DNA of 64,000 nt from contig JANBRJ010000044.1 of NCBI GenBank assembly GCA_027577595.1, positions 1 through 64,000 on the forward strand, in the 5' to 3' direction. The position numbers and the translations under genes are program-made. The notes beneath the pieces were generated by a model. That model was not told the DNA's origin. It searched no databases and was given only the letters and a program-made list of their open reading frames with translations. Positions 50,895 through 63,800 of this stretch are shown piece after piece (positions within the stretch are counted from its first letter, which is position 1; each line of letters begins with the position of its first letter). This stretch comes from Coemansia sp. RSA 487 (Eukaryota > Kickxellomycota > Kickxellomycetes > Kickxellales > Kickxellaceae).

Positions 50895-50902
50895 TATAAA
50901 TA
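50895..50902 (+). promoter_or_regulatory. TATA box of micro zinc-finger unit 1
   Basis: TATAAATA 140 bp upstream of the ATG at 51035. The sequence before it (GAAACATG ... CAGTATAAATA) is also found before the TATA box at 52215. Confidence 0.6.
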
Positions 50903-51034
50903 GTTGCGTGCTGCTGTGCTAGCATACGTCCCATTTGTGCTTATTTTCAACGACGTACTCTTTATTAATTTTGTCGGTCGGATACGGCAATCAAATCGTA
51001 ATCTTCATCCATACTGTCTTCATAAGTGGACAAA

Positions 51035-51136
51035 ATGCCAAGCATTGATATTGTATATGAATATTGTCAAGAATGTAGCCGCTTTGTCCCACAGAACGCC
51101 TATGCATACCATATAATACTCTTTCACGGTGGGTAA
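51035..51136 (+). CDS. Micro zinc-finger protein, unit 1, 33 aa
   Basis: A 33-residue protein, MPSIDIVYEYCQECSRF... ending in HGG. Cysteines are at 11 and 14 and histidines at 26 and 31 (CX2CX11HX4H), with Tyr23 and Gly32. The same positions are occupied in units 2 and 3 and mostly in unit 4. It has its own TATA box. The spacing is close to a C2H2 finger but one residue shorter between the cysteines and histidines than usual. It is too short for standard gene finders. The function is unknown; a zinc-bound peptide that pairs with protein or nucleic acid is possible. Confidence 0.6.
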   Translation: MPSIDIVYEYCQECSRFVPQNAYAYHIILFHGG

Positions 51137-51811
51137 CTGTAGCATATTCGCTTCTGTGGCTAAACCATTTAAATCCCATTCGGCTTAAAATAAGCACTTG
51201 GTTAGCGCTCTTTTCACTAAAGCCTTCTAAATAAAATAAGTCTATACTTTAAACTATATTCTTTCACTATAAATATGTCACTTTTACAAAATATGTATTA
51301 TAGTATGAATGATTTATTCTCAAAAGAGAATAAACAGAGAGAGCAGCATCTGTGGACGCTGCCAATCTCGCCCTATTAACCCCCCATTTATAATGTGATC
51401 AAAACTAACTAATCGTATCTTAATCCTTTATCCAAACAACGCTACGTCACACTCGGGGAATGAGCAAGAAATATGGTATATGCTTCTATCTATGTGATCA
51501 GTTCCGTTATTAGTCAACTCTGCACATATTGTCGCATCCACATTCCATATGGCGGTATACAGTGCGCATATGCAGTACTATCATGGTGGAACAGAATGTG
51601 CTTGAAATAAACCTTCAACCACGGGATTTGATTAACAATATTAAAAAAGTAAGATTACCTTTTCACATTAGTAGCTGGAAATGATAGATAATATCGTACT
51701 TGATAATCTCACGCATATAAGTTGGGTATCGCAGAAAATGATGGATAATGTGCACTCTGTTTGGGAAATAACAGCTCAATAGCAGACAATCAGCGGATAC
51801 AGGCCTACTGG
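51137..51811. other. Spacer in micro zinc-finger array, perhaps with a decayed unit
   Basis: About 675 bp. A TATAAATA lies at 51269, and a 45-codon frame at 51473 contains a CTYC pair but lacks the histidines. The part from 51670 on matches the upstream block of unit 4 at 52535 (TGGAAATGATAGATA versus TGGAATTGATAGACG). Confidence 0.4.
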
Positions 51812-51819
51812 TATAAATA
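51812..51819 (+). promoter_or_regulatory. TATA box of micro zinc-finger unit 2
   Basis: TATAAATA 121 bp upstream of the ATG at 51933, in the same relative place as in the other units. Confidence 0.6.
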
Positions 51820-51932
51820 GTGGGACATAGGTAGTTTGCCATGGGCCAAGACACACACTCTTATTACCTTGTCAATTTAATATAACAATCCAAGCGTAAT
51901 TTTCAATCACCTTGCATTTATCTTTATACGAA

Positions 51933-52133
51933 ATGCCAAAAGTCGATAGTCGATATAAATACTGCTCAGAGTGTAACCTCTTTTTTATGAGACCAGACTA
52001 TAAATTGCATATGCAATTCATACACGGAAAAAGGTTTAGTAGATTCGCTTTTCTTACATCAAGAATTAGAAATGATAGACATAACAGGCCATACATTATC
52101 AACCGCTTGGGAGAAAACGAGAATGATAGATAG
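51933..52133 (+). CDS. Micro zinc-finger protein, unit 2, extended form, 66 aa
   Basis: It starts MPKVDSRYKYCSEC and has Cys11, Cys14, His26 and His31 with HGKR after the last histidine. The other units stop one to three residues after this point, but here the frame continues to residue 66 with a basic, Arg/Asn-rich tail (SRIRNDRHNR). The DNA of this tail aligns with the non-coding upstream block of other units (AGAAATGATAGACATA), so the extension probably arose by loss of the stop. The leader contains ATAACAATCCAAGCG, also found before unit 3. Confidence 0.65.
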   Translation: MPKVDSRYKYCSECNLFFMRPDYKLHMQFIHGKRFSRFAFLTSRIRNDRHNRPYIINRLGENENDR

Positions 52134-52214
52134 TATGGTTATGTTTGGTTCGCCCCCAAACCAACATATCCTGCTGGGTGTTTAATGAGAAACATGCAGC
52201 TTTGAACCCACCAG

Positions 52215-52222
52215 TATAAATA
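52215..52222 (+). promoter_or_regulatory. TATA box of micro zinc-finger unit 3
   Basis: TATAAATA 127 bp upstream of the ATG at 52342. Confidence 0.6.
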
Positions 52223-52341
52223 AGGGGTGTATTGGTAGATGCCACCAAGCGAGCTATTTATCCTATCCAATTTTTCGACTTGAAATAACAATCCAAGCGC
52301 AGTCTAATAATCATACCGTTTCTGGACCTTTTCTCCACCCA

Positions 52342-52449
52342 ATGCCAGCTGTCGAATGTCCACTTACGTACTGTCCATGGTGTGACATCGTCTTCAAAAA
52401 CGCGGATTATTGGGCTCATGTTGAAGTCGATCATGGAATTAGAACATAG
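52342..52449 (+). CDS. Micro zinc-finger protein, unit 3, 35 aa
   Basis: It starts MPAVECPLTYCPWC and has Cys11, Cys14, Tyr23, His26, His31 and Gly32, in exact register with units 1 and 2. It ends with GIRT. The first half otherwise differs strongly from units 1 and 2, so the metal-ligand positions appear to be under selection while other residues drift. An extra cysteine is at residue 6. Confidence 0.6.
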   Translation: MPAVECPLTYCPWCDIVFKNADYWAHVEVDHGIRT

Positions 52450-52698
52450 AATCTACTTTGCACGGGTAGCACCAGTTTTCATTATAGGATTTGAATTGTA
52501 TAATAATCAGTGTTGCGTTGGCCATGTTTACATTGATAGTTGGAATTGATAGACGCTTTGCGCTTGGTAATATCAACCACATGAGCTGGATATCGTAAAG
52601 AATGAGAAAATGTCAGATGGGTTGCTCTTATTTAACCAGCAAAGATAACCAAACGGACTGCGCGTGCAATGAGTAGCAGCCAGCTTCCAGATTTTGGG

Positions 52699-52706
52699 TA
52701 TAAACA
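52699..52706 (+). promoter_or_regulatory. TATA-like box of micro zinc-finger unit 4
   Basis: TATAAACA 133 bp upstream of the ATG at 52832. It departs from the TATAAATA of the other units at one base. Confidence 0.5.
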
Positions 52707-52831
52707 ATCGTAGGCTGGTAGTCACTATCTGCACTAGCAGACCATATACTCTATTCATCTTGCTATTCCAATCTACCAGCCGACAAAGAAGCTGTAGCCA
52801 CCAAACGTTTTTTTTTTAGCTCAAGCAAGGA

Positions 52832-52936
52832 ATGCCCAAGTCCGCTATCTCATACAAATGCTGTGCAGAGGGTGGCTTGCACTTTTTGGAGCCGCTCTAC
52901 AGCGTCCACAGGAATTCAATTCATGGAAGGAAATGA
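52832..52936 (+). CDS. Micro zinc-finger-like protein, unit 4, 34 aa, one ligand lost
   Basis: It starts MPKSAISYKCCAEG and has Cys11, Tyr23, His26, His31 and GRK after the last histidine, like unit 2 (HGKR). Position 14, a cysteine in units 1-3, is glycine here, though Cys10 might take its place. It may be a decaying or altered member. Confidence 0.5.
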   Translation: MPKSAISYKCCAEGGLHFLEPLYSVHRNSIHGRK

Positions 52937-53073
52937 GCATCGTGCACTAACATATACAGTCTTTTGGTTACTACGATAAGCATATTTTCCACATCACACT
53001 TACTAAACAAACGTATCTAATATTTGAAATAGCTGAATTAAACTAGGCAAAGGGCCTTTTCACTTTTTTTTTT

Positions 53074-55742
<2,669 letters not shown>

Positions 55743-56186
55743 ATGTCGACAGAGCGGGATCACCACACAACAGCAACCACAGAAGCTAGCACAGAGTCTG
55801 TAGAGATCACAAGCTCTGTGGATACCGCCGAGCTGACGAACGAGAGTAAAGAAGAGAGCAAAGGAGAGAGCCAGTCGGAGGCATTTGATCCCGAGACCGG
55901 TGAGATCAACTGGGACTGTCCGTGTTTAGGCGGTATGGCGCATGGGACATGTGGTGAGGAATTCAAGACTGCATTCTCGTGCTTTGTGTACTCCGAGGAG
56001 GAGCCCAAGGGCATGGACTGTATTGATGCGTTCAAGGCTATGCAAGACTGCTTCCGTGCGCATCCCGAGGAGTACGCTAATGAGATCGCTGAAGAAGAAG
56101 AAGAAGACAATGACAATGTCAGCGACACCGAGACTGATCTCGGTGACGGTGAGACTGATCTCGGTGGCAACGATAGAGAGGATTAA
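55743..56186 (+). CDS. MIA40: Mitochondrial intermembrane-space import protein Mia40 (CHCHD4), 147 aa
   Basis: An oxidoreductase that traps and oxidises cysteine-rich proteins in the intermembrane space together with Erv1. The redox CPC motif is at 59-61 ([20 protein letters not shown]), followed by twin CX9C pairs (Cys70-Cys80 and Cys93-Cys103). The N-terminal 50 residues are acidic and Ser/Thr-rich, and the C-terminus is acidic. There is no presequence or membrane anchor, so this is the short soluble type found in animals and plants rather than the long anchored form of Saccharomyces. The C-terminal acidic stretch holds two near-identical ETDLG units. Confidence 0.95.
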   Translation: MSTERDHHTTATTEASTESVEITSSVDTAELTNESKEESKGESQSEAFDPETGEINWDCPCLGGMAHGTCGEEFKTAFSCFVYSEEEPKGMDCIDAFKAMQDCFRAHPEEYANEIAEEEEEDNDNVSDTETDLGDGETDLGGNDRED

Positions 56187-56607
56187 AGACATCATCTTTC
56201 CTCCTCTCCGGTGCGCCTGATCGAACAAGATTATTTCTACACTGCCAAATATCTCTTTGGTCCTTTCATGCACATACATAAAATACAACTCTGGCTGATT
56301 ACGAAGCCATCCAGATAAGCGGATCTATAAGGCATCAGGATCGTCTATCCACTTGGTGAGAAACGAATGCTGAGTCATGTGAATGCTGCTTGGCGAACAC
56401 GGTCAGCTGAGCTGCTATAGCTTGACTATTAAGGTTAATTCAAAACGTGGGAGCTGTTTTTTGTAAGCTTCAATGTAACCATACTTTTTAAAGGCAGTGC
56501 CTGGGCATTTCGAATTATTTTCGCATCCATGGTCACTCTTTTTCTTCCTTTCCTTATCTTATCTCCCCTTTTTCCCAACATCTACTAGCTCTATCTAAAA
56601 AGAAAGT
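56187..56607. other. Intergenic region
   Basis: About 420 bp between MIA40 and the ketopantoate reductase gene, with a C/T-rich stretch (56530-56580) just before the latter. No gene seen. Confidence 0.6.
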
Positions 56608-57621
56608 ATGACTGAACCTGCAAAGCTACTAAACATTCTTCTGGTGGGCGCTGGAGCGCTTGGCAGTATGTTTACGTGGCGACTACAAGCAAGTGGCCGT
56701 GCGCAAGTGACAGCCGTGTGCAGATCCAACTACCAAGCAGTCAAGGACCAAGGGTTTCGCATCAATTCGCATGAGTTTGGATCTCACACATACCGGCCAG
56801 ACAACGTGGTCCAAACGGTGGAGGATGCGGTGGCCAAAGGCGAGATCTACGACTTTATACTGTTTTGCACCAAGGCGCTTCCCAATTTGGGTGACAACTC
56901 CAAGATCATTGCGTCGGCAGTCGTTAGCCCCAAGACGGTCATTGTTTTGATTCAGAACGGGATCGGGATCGAGGATCCGTTCTATGCGCGGTACCCGGGG
57001 AATCCGATAGTCAGTGCTGTGGCATACATTGACGTCAGCCAACCCGAAGACGGCGCTATCAGCCATGGTGGGATCATCGGCATAGTTCTTGGCTTGTTTC
57101 GGCCCGAGTCTGCTGCCTACGATACAGCGGCTGTGACGCAGGCGCTGCAGACGTTGGCCAGTGCGTGGAACGACAGTGGAGCGGTTTGTGCGGTTGTGGA
57201 CAACATCCAGGCGCTGCGGTGGCTCAAGCTGGTATGGAACGCATCGTTTAATACGGTGGCTGTTGTATCGGGCGGCAACGATACGCGCAAGATGCTGGAC
57301 AATGCAGAGTGCAAGGCGCTGATTCGGAACGTCATGACTGATGTGTACAGGCTTGGGGAGGCCGTTACTGGCGAGTCGCTTCCGCCGCGCCTGGGAATGA
57401 GCTGTCCTGACGATTTTATTGCCGACACTGACTCAAGGGACCATCCGGTGGTGCCATCGATGCTGATGGACTACTGGGCCAAGCGACCCATGGAGCATGA
57501 GGTCATTCTGGGCCGCCCTGTGCAGATTGCCAGGGACCTCAGCATCCCTGTGCCGTACCTCGAGACCGTCTATGCGCTTCTTGTCATGGTCGAGAAAAAA
57601 TACTTGGGTGGTCGTCTTTAG
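56608..57621 (+). CDS. 2-dehydropantoate 2-reductase family protein, 337 aa
   Basis: An NADPH-dependent ketopantoate reductase of the pathway to pantothenate and coenzyme A, by family. The nucleotide-binding loop is ILLVGAGALGS (Gly14, Gly16, Gly19). FCTKAL and VLIQNGIGIEDPF follow in the N-terminal domain. The C-terminal helical domain has RWLKLVWNASFN with the conserved lysine, and HPVVPSMLMDYWAKRPMEHE, near the usual S.LQD....R..E pattern. Fungal genomes often have several such proteins, and I cannot say which is the true Pan5. Confidence 0.88.
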   Translation: MTEPAKLLNILLVGAGALGSMFTWRLQASGRAQVTAVCRSNYQAVKDQGFRINSHEFGSHTYRPDNVVQTVEDAVAKGEIYDFILFCTKALPNLGDNSKIIASAVVSPKTVIVLIQNGIGIEDPFYARYPGNPIVSAVAYIDVSQPEDGAISHGGIIGIVLGLFRPESAAYDTAAVTQALQTLASAWNDSGAVCAVVDNIQALRWLKLVWNASFNTVAVVSGGNDTRKMLDNAECKALIRNVMTDVYRLGEAVTGESLPPRLGMSCPDDFIADTDSRDHPVVPSMLMDYWAKRPMEHEVILGRPVQIARDLSIPVPYLETVYALLVMVEKKYLGGRL

Positions 57622-58389
57622 CTAAACATTTTGCTGCTATTATATTATAAACGCGCGTGAGAAAGCGATATTCCTTTGCTTGTGTCAGCGACATTTCCGT
57701 TGCTGCAGTGGTTTGTTCGAGCATGTAAACAGGCCACCTTTGCCAGTAGCTCTCTTTGTACAGGGGAGCTCTAAAAGAGGGAATGCATAAAAGCTTTGGC
57801 AGAACGAGCTTTCCAAGCGATCTTTTGAGCATATATTCTTGGCACTGGGTTTTCTTCAAAGCCTATAGAAAACTGACGCTTCTCTCTCATGGCGCTTTTT
57901 TCGCTTCTCTTTCCTTTCAACTCATTCATTTATGCTTTGGCCTTTGCCTTTATTGTTTACCAATTTGCTCTCTTTTTTATCTCTGTTGTATTTCCGGCGC
58001 ATCTTCTTTTGTACTAGTGGCTTCATAAGGTAATGTGTGAAGAAACAAACTCAGACTGGTGAAGTGGAAGCTCATCTCGCTTTTTCGATTTGGCAAAGAG
58101 AGTAAGGCAAACTCCGCAGATGAGCTGAATGACTGGCGTACATTTGCTGCTGTTTTGTTTATCAGTATACAGAGATAAAATGGGCTATGCAACCCTTTGG
58201 CAGGAGGTGTGGTATCTTATGGACCGTTTCCTTTTTGGCGGACTGGGCTTTGGTCTGTTAAGGAAAATAGACACATACACACACTCTCTCCTGAAGAATT
58301 ACCAGATAAATAAAACGCTATTACCAGGCCTTCCCTTTTTTCCTGGTTATTTATCATCACTAATGACATCATCTTACTCAAAGCTGTAG
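57622..58389. other. Intergenic region
   Basis: About 770 bp between the reductase and coronin, with T-rich tracts. No coding or RNA gene could be supported. Confidence 0.6.
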
Positions 58390-60201
58390 ATGGCTTCAAT
58401 TGTGCGTAGCAGCAAGTTCCGCCACATCTTTGGCACGGCGAACAAGCGAGAAGAGTGTTTCGAGAACCTCCGCATATCGGTCAGCGCGTGGGACACCAAC
58501 TTTGTGGCCGCAAACCCAAAGTACATCTCGGTCAACTGGAATGCCGGCGGAGGCGGCGCGTTCTGCATAGTGCCCCATTCGTTGGTCGGCAAGCTACGCG
58601 GCGAGTTCCCCTTGTTCAGCGCACACGCAGGCGCCGTGCTGGACACGGCGTTTTCGCCATTTGACGACGACGTCATTGCATCTGCCGCAGAGGACCACCA
58701 GGTGATGATCTGGCGCGTACCCAAGGATCTGGAGGAGCGCGAGGAGGACGTTACAGAGCCCGTGGTTGTGCTTGGCGGACACGGCCGCAAAGTGGGCCAT
58801 GTTGTGTGGAACCCTGTGGCGGAGGGTGTTCTGGCGGTGTCGAGCTCCGACAACACAGTCAAGATCTGGGACGTCCAGACGGGCCAAGTTAGGCAGACGC
58901 TCGGCGGGTTCAACGATGCGATCATGTCGATAGCGTGGAACCACGCAGGTACGCTGTTGGCCGCTACGTGTCGTGACAAGAAGCTGCGGATCTTTGATGC
59001 GCGGTCTGGCAAGCTGCTCCAGGAAGGCAGCAGCCACACGGGCGTCAAGGGGTCGCGCGTTACGTGGCTAGGCAATCAGCCACGTCTGGTGACCACCGGG
59101 TTTTCGCGAAGCAGCGACCGCGAGGTATGCCTGTGGGACGCCAACAGTCTGGAGAAGCCCATAGTCAAAATGCTTATCGACAAGTCAGCTGGTATGCTGA
59201 TGCCGTTCTACGACGGCTATAGCAACGTGCTTTATGTGGCTGGCAAAGGGGATGGCAACATCAGATATTACGAGTACGCAGACGACCAGCTGTACTTTTT
59301 GTCAGAGTACGCGTCGACGGACCCGCAGCGTGGACTGGGTGTCATGCCAAGGCGCGGCATGGACGTCAGAAAGTGCGAGGTCATGCGCTTCTACAAGGTG
59401 TCGGGCAACTCGATGATTGAGCCGATCTCGTTCCGTGTCCCTAGGAAGGCAGAGTCCTTCCAGGCTGATATATTCCCGCCCGCGGCCGGTGGCAAGCCTG
59501 CAATGTCTTCCGACGACTTCTTTGCTGGCAAGACCGCTGAGCCCGTGGTTGTCAGCATGGAACAGGTGTACAATAATGGCCCGCTTGTTGTTGGGTCGGA
59601 TGCGCCGATAGCCAGCAGCGCCAAGCTAGCGCCATCGGTTTCATCGACGCCTGCACCAGCGCCAGCCCCAGCTTCTGCTCCAACGCCAGTGGCATCGACA
59701 CCAGCATCTGTATCCCGGAGTAGTAGCACCACCAGCAACACCAACAACAATAACAGCGCAGAGATCGAAGCACTGCGCAAGGAGAACACACGGCTGAAGC
59801 AAGAGCTAGAGAACGCCCAGAGACAGCACAGCGAGGCAGAGACTAAAAGCAGAGCATCGCTGGAACAGCTACAGCAGGCGGAACAGAAGGCGCGGGAGAG
59901 CCAGCAGACCGTACAGAAGCTGCAGCAGGAGCTGGAGGCAGCGACCAGCGCGGAAAAATCGGATGCTGAGCTGGAAGCAAAGCTCAGTGCAGCAATCGGC
60001 GATGCTGATTCACTGCGTGCCGAGCTGAAGCGCGCCGCTGGTCAGGCTGAGGAGTACAAGTCCAAGCTTTCCCAGGCCGAGTCTGATTCGCAAAAGCAGA
60101 AAGATTCGGTTGCTGCGCTGCAAAAGGAGCTTGGCTTGGCCATTGAAGCGGCCAATTCGTTGACCGCTGCTGCTGAAAAGGCTGTCGAGTGTATTAGCTG
60201 A
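58390..60201 (+). CDS. CRN1: Coronin, actin-binding protein, 603 aa
   Basis: Coronin binds F-actin and controls the Arp2/3 complex at cortical patches. The start MASIVRSSKFRHIFGTANKR with the basic SSKFRH motif is the coronin signature. A WD40 propeller covers about 70-330 (AHAGAVLDTAFSPFDDD, ASAAEDHQVMIWRVP, SSDNTVKIWDVQTGQ). The conserved extension with DPQRGLGVMPRRG, then FRVPRKAESFQADIFPP, follows. A Pro/Ala/Ser-rich linker and a long C-terminal coiled coil (about 455-600) complete it. The coiled coil serves for oligomerisation. Length and order are typical. Confidence 0.96.
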   Translation: MASIVRSSKFRHIFGTANKREECFENLRISVSAWDTNFVAANPKYISVNWNAGGGGAFCIVPHSLVGKLRGEFPLFSAHAGAVLDTAFSPFDDDVIASAAEDHQVMIWRVPKDLEEREEDVTEPVVVLGGHGRKVGHVVWNPVAEGVLAVSSSDNTVKIWDVQTGQVRQTLGGFNDAIMSIAWNHAGTLLAATCRDKKLRIFDARSGKLLQEGSSHTGVKGSRVTWLGNQPRLVTTGFSRSSDREVCLWDANSLEKPIVKMLIDKSAGMLMPFYDGYSNVLYVAGKGDGNIRYYEYADDQLYFLSEYASTDPQRGLGVMPRRGMDVRKCEVMRFYKVSGNSMIEPISFRVPRKAESFQADIFPPAAGGKPAMSSDDFFAGKTAEPVVVSMEQVYNNGPLVVGSDAPIASSAKLAPSVSSTPAPAPAPASAPTPVASTPASVSRSSSTTSNTNNNNSAEIEALRKENTRLKQELENAQRQHSEAETKSRASLEQLQQAEQKARESQQTVQKLQQELEAATSAEKSDAELEAKLSAAIGDADSLRAELKRAAGQAEEYKSKLSQAESDSQKQKDSVAALQKELGLAIEAANSLTAAAEKAVECIS

Positions 60202-60810
60202 GCGTGCAGCCCTTTTTCTTGCTTTTGTGTTCGTATTCGTCTTTTTTTTTTTTACCGTTTTATCGATATCATACTTCAACTCTGCTTTTTGGTTTTGTCT
60301 TATCAAACATTTGAGGAGACTGTGCGCCTCCGCCAATAGTATGCGAAAGGCGTATTAAAAAGAAGCCGCCAAATCAAAACGTGGATATGTCAGAAAACCG
60401 ACACGAGTTTAGTTTCTTCCGAGCCACACATCACTGCCTTTTCGCTGCGCGGTGGATGTTTTTGACTCATTCTTGAAGTTGAGGCGAGCTTGGGAATTCT
60501 CTAAACTTCTATTTCATCTCCCGAAACACAGGAAAAAGGAAGAAAACGTTGGTTTTTGCGCAATTCTTCCTTTTCAACTGTGAGGCGGCGGGTAAGAATG
60601 AACATAAAAGCTTTTTTTATCATGCACCAAAATATGAAGTGATCAACACGCATTGTATTATCTTTTTTTAAGGCTGGTGATTTTTCTGTATCAAGAGTCT
60701 GCGGAATTGGCTTTTTAGTTTCACTTTCCTTTTTCAACACCCTTTTTATAAATTTATTTCGTATTCATACTTTTTGCCCTCTTAATTATCCTTTCTTTGA
60801 TCCCTTGAAA
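60202..60810. other. Intergenic region upstream of the bZIP gene
   Basis: About 600 bp with T-rich stretches. No gene is evident. Confidence 0.6.
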
Positions 60811-63800
60811 ATGGCAATTTATTGCGATTCTCAGCAACCAAAGCCGTTGCAAAGACAGCGCAACATACAGCCTTCTGAACCGAAAGACACAACTAGTCCG
60901 ACCATCGATGCAAAGCCAGCAGCTTCCGACAACGACATCCACAAGCCGAATTCAGAAGCAGCAGAGAGCGCATATACTTTTGGACAGGTTGCGCCTGGCG
61001 GAAGCGCATCGTCGCCTTCATGGTCCACAAGCTCCATTAGCAACAACAGCGATGACTACAATGGCTCGGCACCTGCGCCACCGGGCCTGTTGCCCCAGAA
61101 CAAGGCTGCGAACGAGTTGGACCTGGGTGGGCTTTTGTTCGACTCTGGTGCCTGTTCTCTCGAACAAGGCGCTCAGCAGTGGCTGGCTGTTTGTTCGCAG
61201 GAGATGTTTCCAACGCTTCTAGCTCCCACAGCCTTGCACGCAGATGCTACGGCAAAGCCATCGCCTCACCACTCACCCGCTTCCTCGGCTGCCGGCCTTG
61301 CCTTTGGCGCACACAGAACTACCGTTTCAGCCGCCACACATCCAGAAAACATTTCTAATACTACTACCGATGCTGCGCTAGATGGATGGCTGCAGCAGTT
61401 CGTTAATGCAGATGCTATTGGTGGTGCTACAACTGCTGCACTTTCCTCTTCCCCATCTTCTCATGTAACTTCCACAGCCTACTCGCCAGACTTGCCCTTT
61501 TATTCGGGTGCGGATGCTGCTTCCGTTGCCGCGCTGCTCTCATCCTCAGCATCGCCGGGACTCTCTGGTATAGCATCACAGTCTGGCGTGTTTTCTTTTG
61601 AGAGCGCAACAGCAGCATCTGTTCCTGCTCTGCCAGGAATTTTGCCACTCCAAGCATCGCCAGTTATGCAAGCATCTCCATCCCAGTCGCCCTTGAGTAC
61701 AGGCGCTGATGCTTTGGACCAATCAACCGTCAACGCTTTTGCAGCAGCAGCAGCTGCTGCCGCCGTTGCATCCTCTTCTTCGTTACCATCATCGATCGAA
61801 TCTATATCTCCGGAATTGCTGGCATCCGTTCTATCATCTGCCGCAGGGATGTACACGTACAATAGCGGCAGTAGCACCATTGCTGAACCACAAGAGCTTC
61901 TTCCGCCAGCCGCCTCGGAGATCAGTATGCTGGCTGCGCTTCCATTCACCTCTATTGCTTTGCCCGCCGCAAACATTGCACCGCAAAAGACGCTCTCCGT
62001 TTCTCGATCCGACGGCCCTGGCTCTGCTGCAACAGTTCCTGATGTCGCTGCATCTAGCGTATCTCAACCGGTTGTGTCTTCACTGCCACTGCCACCTGCA
62101 AAGAGGCCAAGACGGTCGGCTCCGTCTTCATCACTGCGCAAAGCACCGCGGCAGGGCACTCTTGAGTCCAATCTTGCCGATATTTCCAGCAGGCATGAGA
62201 TGCCTGTTACCCGCGTTGAGAATGTCAGTGGTGGTCGCATCGGCGGCAGTAGTAACCATGGCAGTGATACTGGCACAGATACCACTGTTCCCAAAAAATG
62301 TGCTACTGCATCGACTGCCCCTGAAAGCAGTCAGCCAAAAGCGGTGTCACAAGCATCAACACCGCCCTCTCGCCTTATAGCACCCGCATCATCACCAGTA
62401 GCAGGAAATCGCAGCCACAACGTGGTTTCGCTTGCTCCGCGCCAACAGCCCGCTCATGGCTCGCACAGCTCTTTAGACAACAGTAAGCAACTGAAACCAA
62501 AGGGTACGGTAGCACAGAAAAAGCCAACCAAGGATACAAAACTTGCGGAAGCTTCTGCTTCGTCGAGATCGTCATCGCCTTCAGGATCATCTACTCCGCC
62601 TGGGCTTAGCGTACTTGCCAAAATCGCACAAAAGCAGGTACCAATTCGGGTGAAAGAAGAGGAAGAAGAAGCAGCCATGGCGTTGAATGCCAATACCACG
62701 AACCAGCAGCAGAATTACCAGGGCAGGCTGATTGCCCCAAGCCCTGCTAATAGACAGACGCGCTCGCCTTCTTTGCCACCAACAAAGGTCGAAGCGAACC
62801 AAAGTTCGCCAGTGACGAGTGCTACCGATTCAACTGCACAAAAGCGCCAGGAACGGCTGATCAAAAACCGTGCCGCTGCATTGCTCAGTAGAAAGCGCAA
62901 ACGTGACTATATGACCAAACTAGAGTCGGAGGTCGAGGATCTGCGCACATCCAACACGTCTTTGGTTAAGCGGATGGAGGAGATGGAACGTGCAATGAAG
63001 GCCCTGGCTGAAGAACGCGATCGTTTGCGCTGCGAAAACGAAGCTGCTCGTGCTTCGGTATCAGCGGCACCTGCATCTTCTACAGGCGCAGCCACAAGCA
63101 CTTCCGCTGCCAATAATAACAACAGCAACACGACCCCGAACAGCACGACGTCTGAAAAGGATACCAAGGAAAAGAACGAATCATCAGAGACCAGCGGAGC
63201 CAAAAACGGTGACGTGGAAGCTTCGGATGACACGATGGATATTGACAGTGATAGTCGTCCATTGGGAGACGTTCAGCAACGTGGCAGTTCTTCCGGCGGA
63301 AACAACAAACAGCGCACTGCTGGAGCTCTTCTTATGGCTATGCTGTTTTCGTTTTCGCTCTTTACCCTGCCGTCACTGTATACATCTAGCAACCAGATAA
63401 CCGCAGGTGGGCCCCAAAGCGCTGGCATCATTCCCATTCAGTCCCTCCCATCTCCTGAGCCGCGTTTGCTCATTGGTAGCGGAAATAGCGCCAAGGCCAG
63501 CGATATCGCGGTAGAGCCGCCGCTGATTGAACGTGTTCGCCGTTCGATTACAGCACTCACGCAGCAGGCAGATCCACACCAGGCGACTGACAGCGGTGCA
63601 CCCCAGTATGCCAACGGGAGCTCCAGCTCCAGCAACTGGATGCGGCCGATGACAATGGAGGAGAGTGCCCAGCTCCACGCATGGATCCGGCATGGCCTTG
63701 CGCCCAAAGGCAGCAGCAATGGTAACTCAGTAATAGCGCCAAACAGCGACGTAGCGCACGCAGGCGTGGAGAGCTTGAAAGTCTCGACAGCTCGCGCAAA

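Noticed and set aside
50904-51116. 70-codon frame overlapping micro zinc-finger unit 1
   Set aside because: Different frame without the Cys/His pattern; begins with a non-ATG codon near the TATA box.
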